NCBI GenBank assembly: GCA_003609755.1
Contig: AP017991.1
Coordinates: 2,125,501-2,189,500 of the forward strand
Direction of reading: 5' to 3'
Length of the DNA: 64,000 bases
Source: Planktothrix agardhii NIES-204
Lineage (GTDB): Bacteria; Cyanobacteriota; Cyanobacteriia; Cyanobacteriales; Microcoleaceae
Shown here piece after piece: positions 32,770 to 41,500 of the stretch; position 1 is the first letter of the stretch; the number at the start of each line of letters is the position of its first letter. The notes beneath the pieces were generated by a model. The model saw nothing but the letters and a program-made list of their open reading frames with translations, ran no database searches and had not been told where the DNA came from. A program made the translations under genes and the position numbers.

Positions 32770-33006
32770 ATGTCTTTTCCAAAAATCGAAGAAGCCCGAC
32801 AGTTAAATGATGAAGAACTGTCTCAGCAAATCTTGGAGATCAAAAAACAATTGGCTAACTTGCGGTTACTTAAAGCCACCGGGCGTTTAGAAAAACCCCA
32901 CGAGTTTAAGCACACGCGCCATCGTTTAGCCCAATTAAAGACGGTGGAACGGGAACGCCAAATCAGTAATCAGTCATCAGTTACCAGTGATCAGTTATCA
33001 GTTTAA
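32770..33006 (+). CDS. rpmC: 50S ribosomal protein L29 with repeat-encoded C-terminal tail
   Basis: Residues 1-63 are a normal L29 (EEARQLNDEELSQQILEIKK; HEFKHTRHRLAQLKTVERER). The last 15 residues, QISNQSSVTSDQLSV, are translated from a CAGTAATCAGTCATCAGT-type dispersed repeat that begins at about 32961 and continues past the stop. The protein is therefore about ten residues longer than typical cyanobacterial L29. L29 sits beside L23 at the tunnel exit, so the tail may protrude into the SRP/trigger-factor docking area. Whether the tail has any effect is unknown. Confidence 0.95.
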   Translation: MSFPKIEEARQLNDEELSQQILEIKKQLANLRLLKATGRLEKPHEFKHTRHRLAQLKTVERERQISNQSSVTSDQLSV

Positions 33007-33126
33007 GAGTTAATCAACTGTTGGCTTATTGACTAATAACTGATTCCTAATAACAGTTAACTAATAACTGCCAACTAATCACTGTTAACTGATGATGACT
33101 GATGACTGATAACTAATAACTGATTT
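32961..33126. repeat. Large dispersed inverted repeat across the rpmC 3' end and rpmC-rpsQ gap
   Basis: The left arm (AATCAGTAATCAGTCATCAG, TTACCAGTGATCAGTTATCAG) and right arm (ACTGTTAACTGATGATGACTG, ATGACTGATAACTAATAACTG) are largely complementary. Between them are TTTAAGAGTTAATCAACTG and AATAACTGCCAACTAATCAC. The left arm is read through as the C-terminus of L29. This is one of the longest copies in the window, about 165 nt. Confidence 0.85.
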
Positions 33127-33142
33127 TGGAGAGATTTGCACT

Positions 33143-33400
33143 ATGGCAGTAAAAGAAAGAGTTGGCTTGGTCGTTAGTAACAAAATGGATAAAACAGTGG
33201 TTGTAACGGTAGAAAACCGTTCTCCCCATCCTAAATACGGCAAAATTGTCGTTAAAACTAAACGATATAAAGCCCACGACGAAAACAACCAATGTCAAGA
33301 AGGAGATCGGGTTCGCATTGCCGAAACTCGCCCTTTAAGCAAAACAAAACGCTGGAATGTGGTCGAAATTCTAGGCGGTAATGACAAAACCAATCTGTAG
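33143..33400 (+). CDS. rpsQ: 30S ribosomal protein S17
   Basis: An 85-residue S17 with the OB-fold signature ([40 protein letters not shown]). TTGGAGAGATTTGCACT before the ATG holds a good GGAGAG ribosome-binding site just beyond the end of the large repeat. It is a primary 16S-binding protein with nothing unusual. Confidence 0.97.
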   Translation: MAVKERVGLVVSNKMDKTVVVTVENRSPHPKYGKIVVKTKRYKAHDENNQCQEGDRVRIAETRPLSKTKRWNVVEILGGNDKTNL

Positions 33401-33437
33401 GGATTTGGTTATTACTTGAGAACGAAAAAATAAGATC

Positions 33438-33806
33438 ATGATTCAAGTCCAAACAATTCTCAATGTTGCTGACAATAGCGGTGCGCGAAAATTAATGTGT
33501 ATTCGCGTTTTAAAGGGTGGTAACTGTCGCTATGGCGGAATCGGTGATGTAATCATTGCCGTTGTCAAAGATGCTATTCCCAATATGGCGGTGAAAAGAT
33601 CCGATGTAGTTCGGGCTGTAATCGTCCGTACTCGTCATAGTTTACGTCGAGATAGTGGCATGAGCATTCGGTTTGATGACAATGCGGCTGTGATTATCAA
33701 CGCAGACGGTAATCCCAGAGGCACTCGTGTATTTGGCCCTGTGGCTCGGGAACTACGGGATAAGAATTTCACGAAAATTGTTTCTCTTGCACCGGAGGTT
33801 CTGTAA
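33438..33806 (+). CDS. rplN: 50S ribosomal protein L14
   Basis: A 122-residue L14 ([40 protein letters not shown]), located at the inter-subunit bridge, where RsfS also binds. Its stop codon overlaps the rplX start by one base (TAATG), so the two are translationally coupled. Confidence 0.98.
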   Translation: MIQVQTILNVADNSGARKLMCIRVLKGGNCRYGGIGDVIIAVVKDAIPNMAVKRSDVVRAVIVRTRHSLRRDSGMSIRFDDNAAVIINADGNPRGTRVFGPVARELRDKNFTKIVSLAPEVL

Positions 33807-34159
33807 TGTCCAAAAAAACCACATCTAATAAACCCAAACGCTATAAAATGCACGTTAAAAAAGGCGATACCGTGCAGGTAATTACGGGTAGCGATCGAGG
33901 AAAAGTCGGAGAAATTCTTCGGGTTCTTCCCAAGGCCAGTAAAGTCGTTGTTAAGGATGTCAACGTGAGAACCAAGCACGTTAAACCTCGTCAAGAGGGA
34001 GAATCCGGTCAGATTACGACTTTTGAAGCCCCAGTTCACAGTTCTAATGTGATGCTGTATTCCACTAAAGAAAACGTTGCCAGTCGGGTGTGTTACACCT
34101 TTACCGAAGACGGACGTAAGGTGAGAATGCTGAAAAAAACGGGTGAAATTATTGATTAA
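33806..34159 (+). CDS. rplX: 50S ribosomal protein L24
   Basis: A 117-residue L24 with a KOW motif ([20 protein letters not shown]) and [20 protein letters not shown]. It is one of the first proteins to bind 23S rRNA. GGAGG at 33794-33798, inside rplN, is its ribosome-binding site. A gap of about 160 nt of mixed repeats follows before rplE. Confidence 0.97.
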   Translation: MSKKTTSNKPKRYKMHVKKGDTVQVITGSDRGKVGEILRVLPKASKVVVKDVNVRTKHVKPRQEGESGQITTFEAPVHSSNVMLYSTKENVASRVCYTFTEDGRKVRMLKKTGEIID

Positions 34160-34171
34160 AGAGGGAAGAGG

Positions 34172-34270
34172 GAACACCGGAACACCGGAACAGGAAATTC
34201 AAAACCCAAAACCCAAAACCTATTACCCATTACTCATTACCTATTACCCATTCGTAATTCGTAATTCCAA
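34172..34270. repeat. Octamer and AT-rich mini-repeats between rplX and rplE
   Basis: Two copies of GAACACCG (34172-34187) and a partial third are followed by AAAACCCAAAACCCAAAACC, then TATTACCCATTACTCATTACC units and a TTCGTAATTCGTAATTC duplication. These are different simple repeats from the CAGT family, packed into one gap of the ribosomal superoperon. The same octamer recurs near 45225. Confidence 0.7.
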
Positions 34271-34318
34271 TTGTCAACTATCCTGACAAAGCCCAGGATT
34301 TATAAAGAGCAACTCACT

Positions 34319-34870
34319 ATGGTAGCTAAACTCAAGACTGTCTACTTGGACAAAATCGTCCCCAAAATGATGGAGCAGTTCCAATATGAGAACATCCATC
34401 AGGTTCCTAAGATTATTAAAGTCACAATCAACCGAGGTTTAGGTGAAGCGTCTCAAAATGCTAAAGCGTTAGAGTCCTCCCTGAATGAATTGGCTGTGAT
34501 TACCGGACAAAAACCCGTGGTCACAAGAGCCACAAAAGCCATTGCTGGATTCAAAGTTCGCAAAGGAATGCCCGTTGGTGTGATGGTGACCCTGCGTTCA
34601 GAACGGATGTATGCTTTCTTAGATCGACTGATCAACTTATCCCTACCTCGGATTCGTGACTTTCGGGGTGTGAGTGGAAAAAGTTTTGATGGTCGAGGTA
34701 ACTACAGTTTGGGTGTCCGAGAACAACTGATCTTTCCTGAAATCAGCTATGACAGTATTGATCAAATTCGAGGCTTAGATATTTCAATTGTCACCACGGC
34801 AAAAACCGATGAAGAAGGGCGAGCCCTGCTCAAAGAAATGGGAATGCCTTTTCGGGAAAGCGGTGTGTAG
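34319..34870 (+). CDS. rplE: 50S ribosomal protein L5
   Basis: A 183-residue L5 from ATG 34319 ([20 protein letters not shown]); an upstream TTG at 34271 would add 16 residues without family character and is rejected. It has the conserved [20 protein letters not shown], the [20 protein letters not shown] segment and [20 protein letters not shown]. It binds 5S rRNA and contacts P-site tRNA. Confidence 0.97.
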   Translation: MVAKLKTVYLDKIVPKMMEQFQYENIHQVPKIIKVTINRGLGEASQNAKALESSLNELAVITGQKPVVTRATKAIAGFKVRKGMPVGVMVTLRSERMYAFLDRLINLSLPRIRDFRGVSGKSFDGRGNYSLGVREQLIFPEISYDSIDQIRGLDISIVTTAKTDEEGRALLKEMGMPFRESGV

Positions 34871-34888
34871 TAAAGTAACGAGGAAACT

Positions 34889-35290
34889 ATGGCGGCAAAC
34901 GATACTATTGCGGATATGTTGACGCGCATTCGCAATTCTTGCATGGCGCGGCATCAAACTACACAAATTCCTTCTACAAGAATGACTCGTAGTATAGCCC
35001 AAGTTCTCAAACAAGAGGGCTTTATTGCAGACTTTGAGGAAACAGGCGAAGGCATTAAAAAATACTTGGTGGTCTCTCTCAAGTACAACTCTAAAACCAA
35101 AGCTCCAACCATTCAGAAATTACAGCGAGTTAGCCGACCGGGTTTGCGAGTCTATCGCAACCGTAAAGAACTCCCTCGCGTCTTAGGTGGCATTGGCGTA
35201 GCAATTATTTCTACGTCTTCTGGTGTCATGACTGACCGAGAAGCCCGACGTCAAGGTGTCGGCGGTGAAGTGCTTTGCTACATTTGGTAA
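34889..35290 (+). CDS. rpsH: 30S ribosomal protein S8
   Basis: A 133-residue S8 ([20 protein letters not shown]; the C-terminal [20 protein letters not shown]). It is a central-domain assembly protein and, in E. coli, the translational repressor of the spc operon. AACGAGGAAAC precedes the ATG. rpsN (S14), which separates rplE from rpsH in E. coli, is absent here, as usual for cyanobacteria. Confidence 0.98.
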   Translation: MAANDTIADMLTRIRNSCMARHQTTQIPSTRMTRSIAQVLKQEGFIADFEETGEGIKKYLVVSLKYNSKTKAPTIQKLQRVSRPGLRVYRNRKELPRVLGGIGVAIISTSSGVMTDREARRQGVGGEVLCYIW

Positions 35291-35432
35291 AAAGTTCGTT
35301 TATCGCTTGTCAGACTTCGGGTTTAGGGGTTTCAAAGCCTTATGTTTTGTCTCTGTGTCTCGGTGAACATTGAAGCAAGCGCGATTAGAACTAATCCAAC
35401 CCTTTTCTATTCGAGAATTGAAATAAATAACT

Positions 35433-35981
35433 ATGTCTAGAATTGGTAAACGTCCAATTTCTGTACCTAAGCAGGTCACCCTAACCATTAATGGTCAACA
35501 GGTTATAGTTAAAGGCCCCAAGGGTGAACTCTCCCGTGTGCTTCCCCCTGAAGTTGTGGTGGAACAGGACGGAGAAACCGTTAACGTCAAACGGGCTTCC
35601 GAATCTCGTACCGCTCGTCAACGTCATGGTCTCTGTCGAACCCTTGTTTTTAATATGGTTGAAGGGGTTTCTAATGGCTTTGAACGTCGTTTGGAAATCC
35701 AAGGGGTCGGTTATCGAGCCGCAGTCCAAGGTACAAACCTAGTGTTAAACGTCGGTTATAGCAAACCCGTGGAAATGATTCCCCCAGAAGGTATTCGCGT
35801 TGCTGTTGAAAACAACACTAACGTGATTATTAGCGGGATTGACAAAGAAATTGTCGGTAATATGGCCGCCAAGGTTCGTGCCGTGCGTCCCCCGGAACCC
35901 TATAAAGGCAAAGGCATTCGTTATCAAGGCGAAGTGGTCAGACGTAAAGCTGGTAAAACTGGTAAGGGTGGGAAAAAATAA
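35433..35981 (+). CDS. rplF: 50S ribosomal protein L6
   Basis: A 182-residue L6 ([59 protein letters not shown]). It lies by the sarcin-ricin loop. The roughly 140-nt gap before it carries no repeat of the CAGT family. The basic C-terminal tail ([11 protein letters not shown]) is normal. Confidence 0.98.
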   Translation: MSRIGKRPISVPKQVTLTINGQQVIVKGPKGELSRVLPPEVVVEQDGETVNVKRASESRTARQRHGLCRTLVFNMVEGVSNGFERRLEIQGVGYRAAVQGTNLVLNVGYSKPVEMIPPEGIRVAVENNTNVIISGIDKEIVGNMAAKVRAVRPPEPYKGKGIRYQGEVVRRKAGKTGKGGKK

Positions 35982-35984
35982 ACT

Positions 35985-36347
35985 ATGAAATTAACTCGTC
36001 AAGAATCCCGGGATCGTCGTCATCGGAGAGTTCGAGTCAAGGTCTTTGGAACCTCTGAACGGCCTAGATTAGCAGTGTTTCGCTCCAATCATCACATTTA
36101 TGTGCAGGTGATTGATGATACAAAACATCAAACATTAGTTGCAGCCTCTACCGTGGAACCTGATTTCAAATCCGCAGATTCATCCGGGGCAACCTGTGAT
36201 GCCTCTGTCAAAATCGGTCAATTAATTGCTGAACGGGCTGTGGCTAAAGGCATCAAAAAAGTGGTATTTGATCGGGGTGGATATATCTATCACGGTCGCG
36301 TTAAAGCCCTAGCTGATGCAGCCCGAGAAGCTGGATTAGACTTCTAA
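35985..36347 (+). CDS. rplR: 50S ribosomal protein L18
   Basis: A 120-residue L18, the 5S-rRNA-binding protein ([60 protein letters not shown]). It starts 3 nt after the rplF stop, so translational coupling is likely. A repeat block follows directly. Confidence 0.98.
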   Translation: MKLTRQESRDRRHRRVRVKVFGTSERPRLAVFRSNHHIYVQVIDDTKHQTLVAASTVEPDFKSADSSGATCDASVKIGQLIAERAVAKGIKKVVFDRGGYIYHGRVKALADAAREAGLDF

Positions 36348-36350
36348 TAG

Positions 36351-36467
36351 TAAGCAGTAAACAGTAAACAGTAAACAGTCAATCAAATAAAATAGAAGTT
36401 ATTGTTAATCAACCATGAATAACGGCAACGACCTAACTGATTACTGATTACTGATGACTGATCACTG
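36351..36467. repeat. Dispersed repeat block between rplR and rpsE
   Basis: Three tandem AGTAAACAGTAAACAGT units on the left and ACTGATTACTGATTACTGATG then ACTGATCACTGA on the right flank a unique AT-rich middle. The block sits 3 nt after the rplR stop and about 30 nt before the rpsE ATG. Confidence 0.8.
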
Positions 36468-36496
36468 AAATTAACGTTGTTCAGGATATTAAAACT

Positions 36497-37039
36497 ATGG
36501 CAGAGCAGCAGCAACAGCGGCGCAACAACAAAAAAGGTAGCCGCACCAAAGAAAAAGAAGTCGAGTGGCAAGAACGGGTTGTACAAATCCGTCGTGTCAC
36601 TAAGGTGGTAAAAGGCGGTAAAAAACTCAGCTTTCGGGCTGTAGTCATCGTCGGGAATGAAAAAGGTCAAGTCGGTGTCGGTGTCGGTAAAGCTGCCGAT
36701 GTAATTGGGGCCGTTAAAAAAGGCGTTGCCGACGGTCGCAAAAACGTGGTCGAGGTTCCTTTAACCAAATCCAATTCTATTCCCCATCCCATCAACGGGG
36801 CAGGGGGAGGCGCTCAGGTGATGATGCGTCCTGCATCTCCTGGGACGGGGGTAATTGCTGGCGGAGCCGTCCGTACCGTTTTAGAACTGGCTGGTGTTCG
36901 GAATATCTTGGCTAAACAACTGGGTTCTAGTAATCCTCTGAATAATGCCAGAGCCACCATTGACGCTTTGCAATCATTACGCACCCTCGCGGATGTAGCT
37001 AAAGAGCGGGGAGTTCCCATTGAGCATCTTTACGCCTAA
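36497..37039 (+). CDS. rpsE: 30S ribosomal protein S5
   Basis: A 180-residue S5 ([60 protein letters not shown]). The first 20 residues are Gln/Asn/Arg/Lys-rich ([20 protein letters not shown]), a typical low-complexity head in cyanobacterial S5. It is a ram-type fidelity protein of the 30S subunit. rpmD (L30), which follows in many bacteria, is absent. Confidence 0.98.
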   Translation: MAEQQQQRRNNKKGSRTKEKEVEWQERVVQIRRVTKVVKGGKKLSFRAVVIVGNEKGQVGVGVGKAADVIGAVKKGVADGRKNVVEVPLTKSNSIPHPINGAGGGAQVMMRPASPGTGVIAGGAVRTVLELAGVRNILAKQLGSSNPLNNARATIDALQSLRTLADVAKERGVPIEHLYA

Positions 37040-37078
37040 TTCCGTTGTCCATCTGAAACTGTTCAAGTATAAGCAATC

Positions 37079-37546
37079 ATGAGACTCAACGATGCTATAC
37101 CCAAACCAGGCTCTCGCAAACGCGGACGTCGCCTAGGTCGTGGGATCTCTGCTGGTCAAGGTGCAAGCTGTGGTAAAGGGATGCGGGGACAAAATTCCCG
37201 TTCTGGTCACAGCACCCGCCCTGGTTTTGAAGGCGGTCAAAACCCTCTGTATCGACGCCTCCCCAAACTCAAGGGATTTCCTCAAGTTAATCGAAAACAG
37301 TACACTACGATTAATGTAGGTGAATTGTCATCCCTGTCGGCGAATACAGAAGTCACCCTAGCTTCTCTGCTAGAAGCGGGACTCCTAACCGCGAGTCGTG
37401 GCCCTCTGAAAATTTTAGGGAACGGAGAACTGAATGTTGCCCTTCGGATAGATGCGGCTGCATTTACTCAAGGTGCCCGTACCAAAATTGAAGCCGCCGG
37501 TGGGACTTGTCAGTTATCAGTCAACAGTAAACAGTTATCGGTCTAA
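37079..37546 (+). CDS. rplO: 50S ribosomal protein L15 with repeat-encoded C-terminal tail
   Basis: Residues 1-143 are a standard L15 ([40 protein letters not shown]), ending in [11 protein letters not shown]. The last 12 residues, [11 protein letters not shown] preceded by C, are read from a CAGTTATCAGTCAACAGTAA repeat that continues beyond the stop to about 37625. Cyanobacterial L15 usually ends shortly after the GG-[TS] region in a few residues, so this looks like a native terminus replaced by repeat codons, as in L29. L15 is a late 50S assembly protein whose C-terminus tolerates change. Confidence 0.95.
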   Translation: MRLNDAIPKPGSRKRGRRLGRGISAGQGASCGKGMRGQNSRSGHSTRPGFEGGQNPLYRRLPKLKGFPQVNRKQYTTINVGELSSLSANTEVTLASLLEAGLLTASRGPLKILGNGELNVALRIDAAAFTQGARTKIEAAGGTCQLSVNSKQLSV

Positions 37547-37625
37547 TAGTTAATAGCCAACAACTATTAATTATTAACTCTTAACTCTTAACTGATGACT
37601 GATAACTGATTACTGATAACTGATT
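37510..37625. repeat. Dispersed inverted repeat across the rplO 3' end and rplO-secY gap
   Basis: The left arm CAGTTATCAGTCAACAGTAA/ACAGTTATCGGT pairs with the right arm CTGATGACTGATAACTGATT/ACTGATAACTGATT. The middle holds TAATAGTTAATAGCCAACAAC and TATTAATTATTAACTCTTAAC. The arm proximal to rplO is translated as the L15 C-terminus. The gap contains no other signal before secY except TTGAGGTAG just upstream of its ATG. Confidence 0.85.
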
Positions 37626-37638
37626 GAGGTAGTCCTTC

Positions 37639-38946
37639 ATGGTCGTTAGTCGAGACAAAGCGCCAACTGCACAGGAAACTTTCTTGCAGATGGCCCAAGC
37701 TGCTGGTCTAAGAGGTCGAATCCTAATCACCATTGGTTTACTGCTCCTGGTGCGTGTGGGTGTATTCCTACCGATTCCCGGTATTGATACGGCTAGTTTC
37801 AGAGCAGCTATTCAAAATAACCCGGTGATTGGATTCCTCGATTTATTTTCTGGGGGTGGACTTTCGGCTCTGGGAATTTTTGCCCTGGGGATTTTGCCCT
37901 ATATTAATGCCTCCATCATCATGCAATTGATGACGACGGCTTTGCCCAGTCTGGAAGACTTACAGAAAAATGAGGGAGAAGCCGGACGCCGGAAGATTTC
38001 CCAAATTACTCGCTATGTGGCTTTAGGGTGGGCTGTGTTACAAAGTGTGGGGATCTCCATCTGGATTAATCCCTTTGCCAATAACCCTGGCCCCCTATTC
38101 CAAGTTCAAGTGGTTCTAGCCCTTGTAGCCGGATCAATGTTTGTGATGTGGCTCTCGGAACTCATTACTGAACGCGGGATTGGTAACGGTGCTTCTTTAC
38201 TGATTTTTTTGGGTATCGTAGCAGTTTTACCAACTTCTTTGGGTCAGACCCTAGAATTAGCCCAAAGTGGGGATCAAGCGATTGTCGGTCGGGTGATTCT
38301 TCTGTTAATTATTTTCCTGGCGATGATCGTTGGGATTGTTTTTGTTCAGGAGGGAACTCGTCGAATTCCGATTGTTTCCGCCCGTCGGCAAGTTGGCCGA
38401 AAATTGTACCGAGAAAAAACGAGCTATTTGCCTCTGCGATTAAATCAAGGGGGTGTGATGCCGATTATTTTTGCCTCGGCGGTTTTAGTTTTGCCTGCTT
38501 CCATCTCTCAATTTACTAACAATCCGATTCTGGTTCAAATAGCAACGGCTCTAACTCCTAGTGGGTCAACTCCCTGGCTGTATGCGGCTTTCTATTTGGT
38601 ACTGATTGTGTTCTTTAGCTATTTCTACGCTTCATTAATTATGAATCCTGTGGATATGGCACAGAACCTGAAGAAAATGGGGGCTAGTGTTCCGGGGATT
38701 CGTCCGGGTCGCACAACCAGTGAGTATATTGAGCGAGTTTTAAATCGATTGACGTTTTTGGGAGCGATCTTTTTAGGTTTAGTTGCCATTATCCCCACTA
38801 TCGTTGAGAGCGCCACAAGGGTTCCTACTTTTCGGGGCTTTGGTGCGACATCTCTCTTGATTTTGGTGGGTGTAGCCATTGATACGGCGAAACAGGTGCA
38901 AACCTATGTGATTTCTCAACGATATGAAGGGATGGTGAAACGATAG
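37639..38946 (+). CDS. secY: Preprotein translocase subunit SecY
   Basis: A 435-residue SecY, the ten-helix channel of the Sec translocon. Recognisable segments are RVGVFLPIPGID, LFSGGGLSALGIFALGILPY (plug and TM2), FVQEGTRRIPI, LPLRLNQGGVMPIIFASAVL and GIRPGRTTSEYIERVLNRLT. It serves both plasma and thylakoid membranes in cyanobacteria. The stop overlaps the adk start codon by one base (TAGTG). Confidence 0.98.
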   Translation: MVVSRDKAPTAQETFLQMAQAAGLRGRILITIGLLLLVRVGVFLPIPGIDTASFRAAIQNNPVIGFLDLFSGGGLSALGIFALGILPYINASIIMQLMTTALPSLEDLQKNEGEAGRRKISQITRYVALGWAVLQSVGISIWINPFANNPGPLFQVQVVLALVAGSMFVMWLSELITERGIGNGASLLIFLGIVAVLPTSLGQTLELAQSGDQAIVGRVILLLIIFLAMIVGIVFVQEGTRRIPIVSARRQVGRKLYREKTSYLPLRLNQGGVMPIIFASAVLVLPASISQFTNNPILVQIATALTPSGSTPWLYAAFYLVLIVFFSYFYASLIMNPVDMAQNLKKMGASVPGIRPGRTTSEYIERVLNRLTFLGAIFLGLVAIIPTIVESATRVPTFRGFGATSLLILVGVAIDTAKQVQTYVISQRYEGMVKR

Positions 38947-39515
38947 TGCGTTTGATTTTTCTCGGCCCTCCAGGGGCAGGCAAAGGGACTCAAGCGGCTG
39001 TCATAGCTGCAAGCTTTGGGGTTCCTCATATCTCGACGGGTGAGATTTTACGCACCCATGTCGGTGAAGAAACTGATCTGGGTCAAAAAGCTAAGGACTA
39101 TATGGCTCAAGGCGAATTAGTCCCAGATCAACTGATTTTAGATATGGTAAAACATCGTCTTGAGGAGTCCGATGCTCAGAACGGTTGGATTTTGGATGGG
39201 TTTCCTCGGAATATTTCTCAAGCTGATTTTATCGCCGACCTTGTACTCAAGGGAGACAGCGAAGCTAAAAATAGCGAGGGAGAACTCAAGGTGATTAACC
39301 TTGATGTTCCTGATGAGATTCTGGTACAGCGATTGTTGGCCAGAGGGCGTCAGGATGATAACGAGGGAATTATTCGTCACCGTTTACAAGTGTATCGGGA
39401 ACAAACGGCTCCCTTAATTGATTATTACGGTCAGCGAAATCAACTCGATTCTATCAATGGGAACCGTTCCATGGATGAGATTACTCAAGAGTTGAAACAG
39501 GTTGTTTCTGCTTAG
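38946..39515 (+). CDS. adk: Adenylate kinase, short (LID-less) type
   Basis: The 189-residue enzyme starts at GTG 38946, which overlaps the secY stop. P-loop GPPGAGKGTQ (7-16), NMP-binding HISTGEILR and WILDGFPRNISQADF are intact. The LID region is reduced to RGRQDDNEGIIRHRL, without the zinc/beta LID of long-type enzymes; this short form is common in cyanobacteria and plastids. It catalyses ATP + AMP = 2 ADP. Expression is coupled to secY. Confidence 0.97.
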   Translation: MRLIFLGPPGAGKGTQAAVIAASFGVPHISTGEILRTHVGEETDLGQKAKDYMAQGELVPDQLILDMVKHRLEESDAQNGWILDGFPRNISQADFIADLVLKGDSEAKNSEGELKVINLDVPDEILVQRLLARGRQDDNEGIIRHRLQVYREQTAPLIDYYGQRNQLDSINGNRSMDEITQELKQVVSA

Positions 39516-39541
39516 TAAAAATTCTGGGTCGGTCAAGTTGG

Positions 39542-39570
39542 AACCCCTTTACGGCTTTACCCGGGGTTTT
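39542..39570 (+). terminator. Possible terminator/attenuator hairpin after adk
   Basis: AACCCC at 39542-39547 pairs with GGGGTT at 39563-39568 around a 15-nt loop, followed by only TTTTAAT. The stem is short and the U-tract weak, so partial termination or an mRNA-stabilising hairpin is as likely as a full terminator. Confidence 0.35.
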
Positions 39571-39592
39571 AATGGAAATTAAGGCTAAGAGA

Positions 39593-39621
39593 TTGACAAA
39601 AAACAGAGATTGAGCTCCAAT
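39593..39621 (+). promoter_or_regulatory. Candidate promoter upstream of infA
   Basis: TTGACA at 39593-39598 is a perfect -35 box; a 17-nt spacer leads to TCCAAT at 39616-39621, a 4/6 -10 box. It would give an infA leader of about 110 nt. The weak -10 keeps confidence low, but it coincides with the hairpin after adk, suggesting an internal transcription boundary. Confidence 0.3.
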
Positions 39622-39740
39622 TTTTGATAAAATATGTTAAGAAATACGTTTAAACTCGGATTTCTGAATGTCATCGGATGAGCAAATCTCGGCCATTTGT
39701 TGATCGGCGGGATGGATTGTTGAATTGAGGGAAAAACAAC

Positions 39741-39965
39741 TTGGCTAAACAGGATCTGATTGAAATGGAAGGGACAGTCACTGAATCCCTTCCAAATGCT
39801 ATGTTTCGCGTAGACCTAGATAATGGATTTAATGTCTTAGCCCACATATCGGGAAAAATCCGAAGGAACTACATTAAAATTTTACCTGGAGATCGAGTCA
39901 AAGTGGAATTAACCCCCTATGACTTGACAAAAGGCAGAATCACCTATCGTCTACGCAAAAAATAG
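39741..39965 (+). CDS. infA: Translation initiation factor IF-1
   Basis: A 74-residue IF-1 with its S1-like OB-fold ([50 protein letters not shown] end). It starts at TTG 39741, with GAGGG about 10 nt upstream; the family N-terminus ([12 protein letters not shown]) fixes this start. It occupies the ribosomal A site during initiation. Confidence 0.97.
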   Translation: MAKQDLIEMEGTVTESLPNAMFRVDLDNGFNVLAHISGKIRRNYIKILPGDRVKVELTPYDLTKGRITYRLRKK

Positions 39966-40027
39966 ATGGAAATCTTACCCTTTATCCCAAAGGTTAAGGG
40001 TTAGACTAGATAAAAATCAGCTTTCAG

Positions 40028-40036
40028 TGATATAAT
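40028..40036 (+). promoter_or_regulatory. Extended -10 promoter of rpmJ
   Basis: TGATATAAT at 40028-40036 matches the extended -10 consensus TGnTATAAT exactly, with no good -35 at 17 nt. Transcription would begin near 40043, about 26 nt before the rpmJ ATG. Confidence 0.5.
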
Positions 40037-40068
40037 AATAAATTTGTTGTAGCGTCGCTCTAATTGGC

Positions 40069-40182
40069 ATGAAAGTTCGAGCATCAGTCCGCAAAATTTG
40101 TGAAAAGTGTCGTGTTATCCGCCGTCGCGGACGGGTAATGGTGATTTGTTCTAATCCCAAGCATAAGCAGCGCCAAGGTTAA
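40069..40182 (+). CDS. rpmJ: 50S ribosomal protein L36
   Basis: A 37-residue frame starts [20 protein letters not shown] and ends in [11 protein letters not shown]. The C-x2-C...C-x4-H zinc ligands (CEKC, CSNPKH) identify the zinc-binding form of L36. It is easily missed because of its size. Position between infA and rpsM is the normal bacterial order. Confidence 0.97.
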   Translation: MKVRASVRKICEKCRVIRRRGRVMVICSNPKHKQRQG

Positions 40183-40295
40183 CACCCTAGGTCGTCCATT
40201 AAGGACGGATTATGAGTCTTGCTGAAACACCGAAAAACAGACTAGACCTATTAGAATTCTGTGATTCAAGCCCTTACTTGGACAAGCCTCAACCA

Positions 40296-40323
40296 TTGTG
40301 AAGTCTTAAAGAGTAGCTACAAT
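40296..40323 (+). promoter_or_regulatory. Candidate promoter upstream of rpsM in a 315-nt gap
   Basis: TTGTGA at 40296-40301, a 16-nt spacer and TACAAT at 40318-40323 form a plausible sigma70 promoter within the gene-free stretch 40183-40497. A small CGTCC...GGACG hairpin near 40193-40207 lies after rpmJ but lacks a U-tract. A leader of about 170 nt would precede rpsM. Nothing else was seen in the gap. Confidence 0.35.
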
Positions 40324-40497
40324 CCTATTTTTTCCCGGATCAAAGGAAAGAATGTGCAGTTGAAATCAGTACAGTAGCTTCAACCTGCGTGCGTAGCCCC
40401 GGGCCATTCAGCAAATTGGGAATCCATTAATTGCCTATCATTTTACTGCATGATTTAGGCATTGTCGTTAGTTACATTTTAAAGGGAGACGTTCATT

Positions 40498-40878
40498 GTG
40501 GCACGGATAGCCGGAGTAGACCTTCCACGAGATAAGCGTGTTGAAATCGGTCTGACTTACATTTTTGGAATTGGACTTTCGCGGTCTCAACAAATTCTTA
40601 AAGATACGGGTGTTAATCCTGATACCCGGATTAAGGATCTAAATGATGCTGATATTGCAGCCCTACGGGCGGCCATCCAACTGTATCAGGTAGAGGGAGA
40701 TCTGCGACGGATGGAGGCGATGAACATCAAGCGCCTCATGGATATTGGCACCTATCGGGGCCGTCGTCATCGTTTAGGTCTGCCTGTGCGGGGTCAACGC
40801 ACCCGGACGAACGCTAGAACCCGTCGGGGTGTTCGCCGTACCGTTGCTGGTAAGAAAAAAGCGGCAGCTAAGAAATAG
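40498..40878 (+). CDS. rpsM: 30S ribosomal protein S13
   Basis: The 126-residue S13 starts at GTG 40498 after AAAGGGAGA. The opening [20 protein letters not shown] and the C-terminal [20 protein letters not shown] are standard. It forms bridges to the 50S subunit and contacts P-site tRNA through its basic tail. Confidence 0.98.
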   Translation: MARIAGVDLPRDKRVEIGLTYIFGIGLSRSQQILKDTGVNPDTRIKDLNDADIAALRAAIQLYQVEGDLRRMEAMNIKRLMDIGTYRGRRHRLGLPVRGQRTRTNARTRRGVRRTVAGKKKAAAKK

Positions 40879-40970
40879 TTAAGCTAGGCGTTTCAACTTA
40901 CAAGAACTGCTGGTTAAACCCGAGCAGGTTTCCTCAACTCACCGCAAAGAAAATCGTAAACGAGATTACT

Positions 40971-41363
40971 ATGGCGCGACAAACGAAAAAAACAGGGCCT
41001 AAAAAGCAAAAACGTAACGTCCCGAATGGGTTAGCCTACATTCAATCCACCTTCAACAACACGATTGTAACGATTACTGATCCGAATGGGGAAGTCATTT
41101 CTTGGGCTTCTGCGGGGTCTACGGGGTTTAAAGGGGCAAAAAAAGGGACTCCTTTTGCTGCTCAAACCGCCGCGGAAAACGCTGGACGCCGAGCCAATGA
41201 TCAAGGAATGCGTCAGGTTGAAGTGATGGTTAGTGGGCCGGGTGCAGGTAGAGAAACCGCAATTAGAGCCTTGCAAGGGGCTGGTTTAGAAATTACCTTG
41301 ATTCGAGATATTACTCCGATTCCCCATAATGGTTGCCGTCCTCCCAAACGACGTCGCGTTTGA
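40971..41363 (+). CDS. rpsK: 30S ribosomal protein S11
   Basis: A 130-residue S11 ([59 protein letters not shown] end). It lines the platform near the Shine-Dalgarno helix. The genes rpsM, rpsK and rpoA form the alpha segment; rpsD, which lies here in E. coli, is elsewhere. Confidence 0.98.
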   Translation: MARQTKKTGPKKQKRNVPNGLAYIQSTFNNTIVTITDPNGEVISWASAGSTGFKGAKKGTPFAAQTAAENAGRRANDQGMRQVEVMVSGPGAGRETAIRALQGAGLEITLIRDITPIPHNGCRPPKRRRV

Positions 41364-41500
41364 CGACAGCTTTCACTTTTCGTTACGAACGTGAAGGTTA
41401 GCGTCTTTATTTAGGAAGAATGGATACTCAAGTTTAGTTTCATTCTTTGCCTTATACTGTCAATTCATTTTGGGGTTCAATGGAGAAGGGAGGTCCATCG

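Noticed and set aside
40183-40497. Possible tRNA or small RNA gene between rpmJ and rpsM
   Set aside because: No cloverleaf, no GGTTCGAATCC-type T-arm and only a 5-bp hairpin were seen.
41447-41500. Upstream TTG start for rpoA
   Set aside because: GTG 41501 has a strong AGGGAGG site and matches the conserved alpha-subunit N-terminus.
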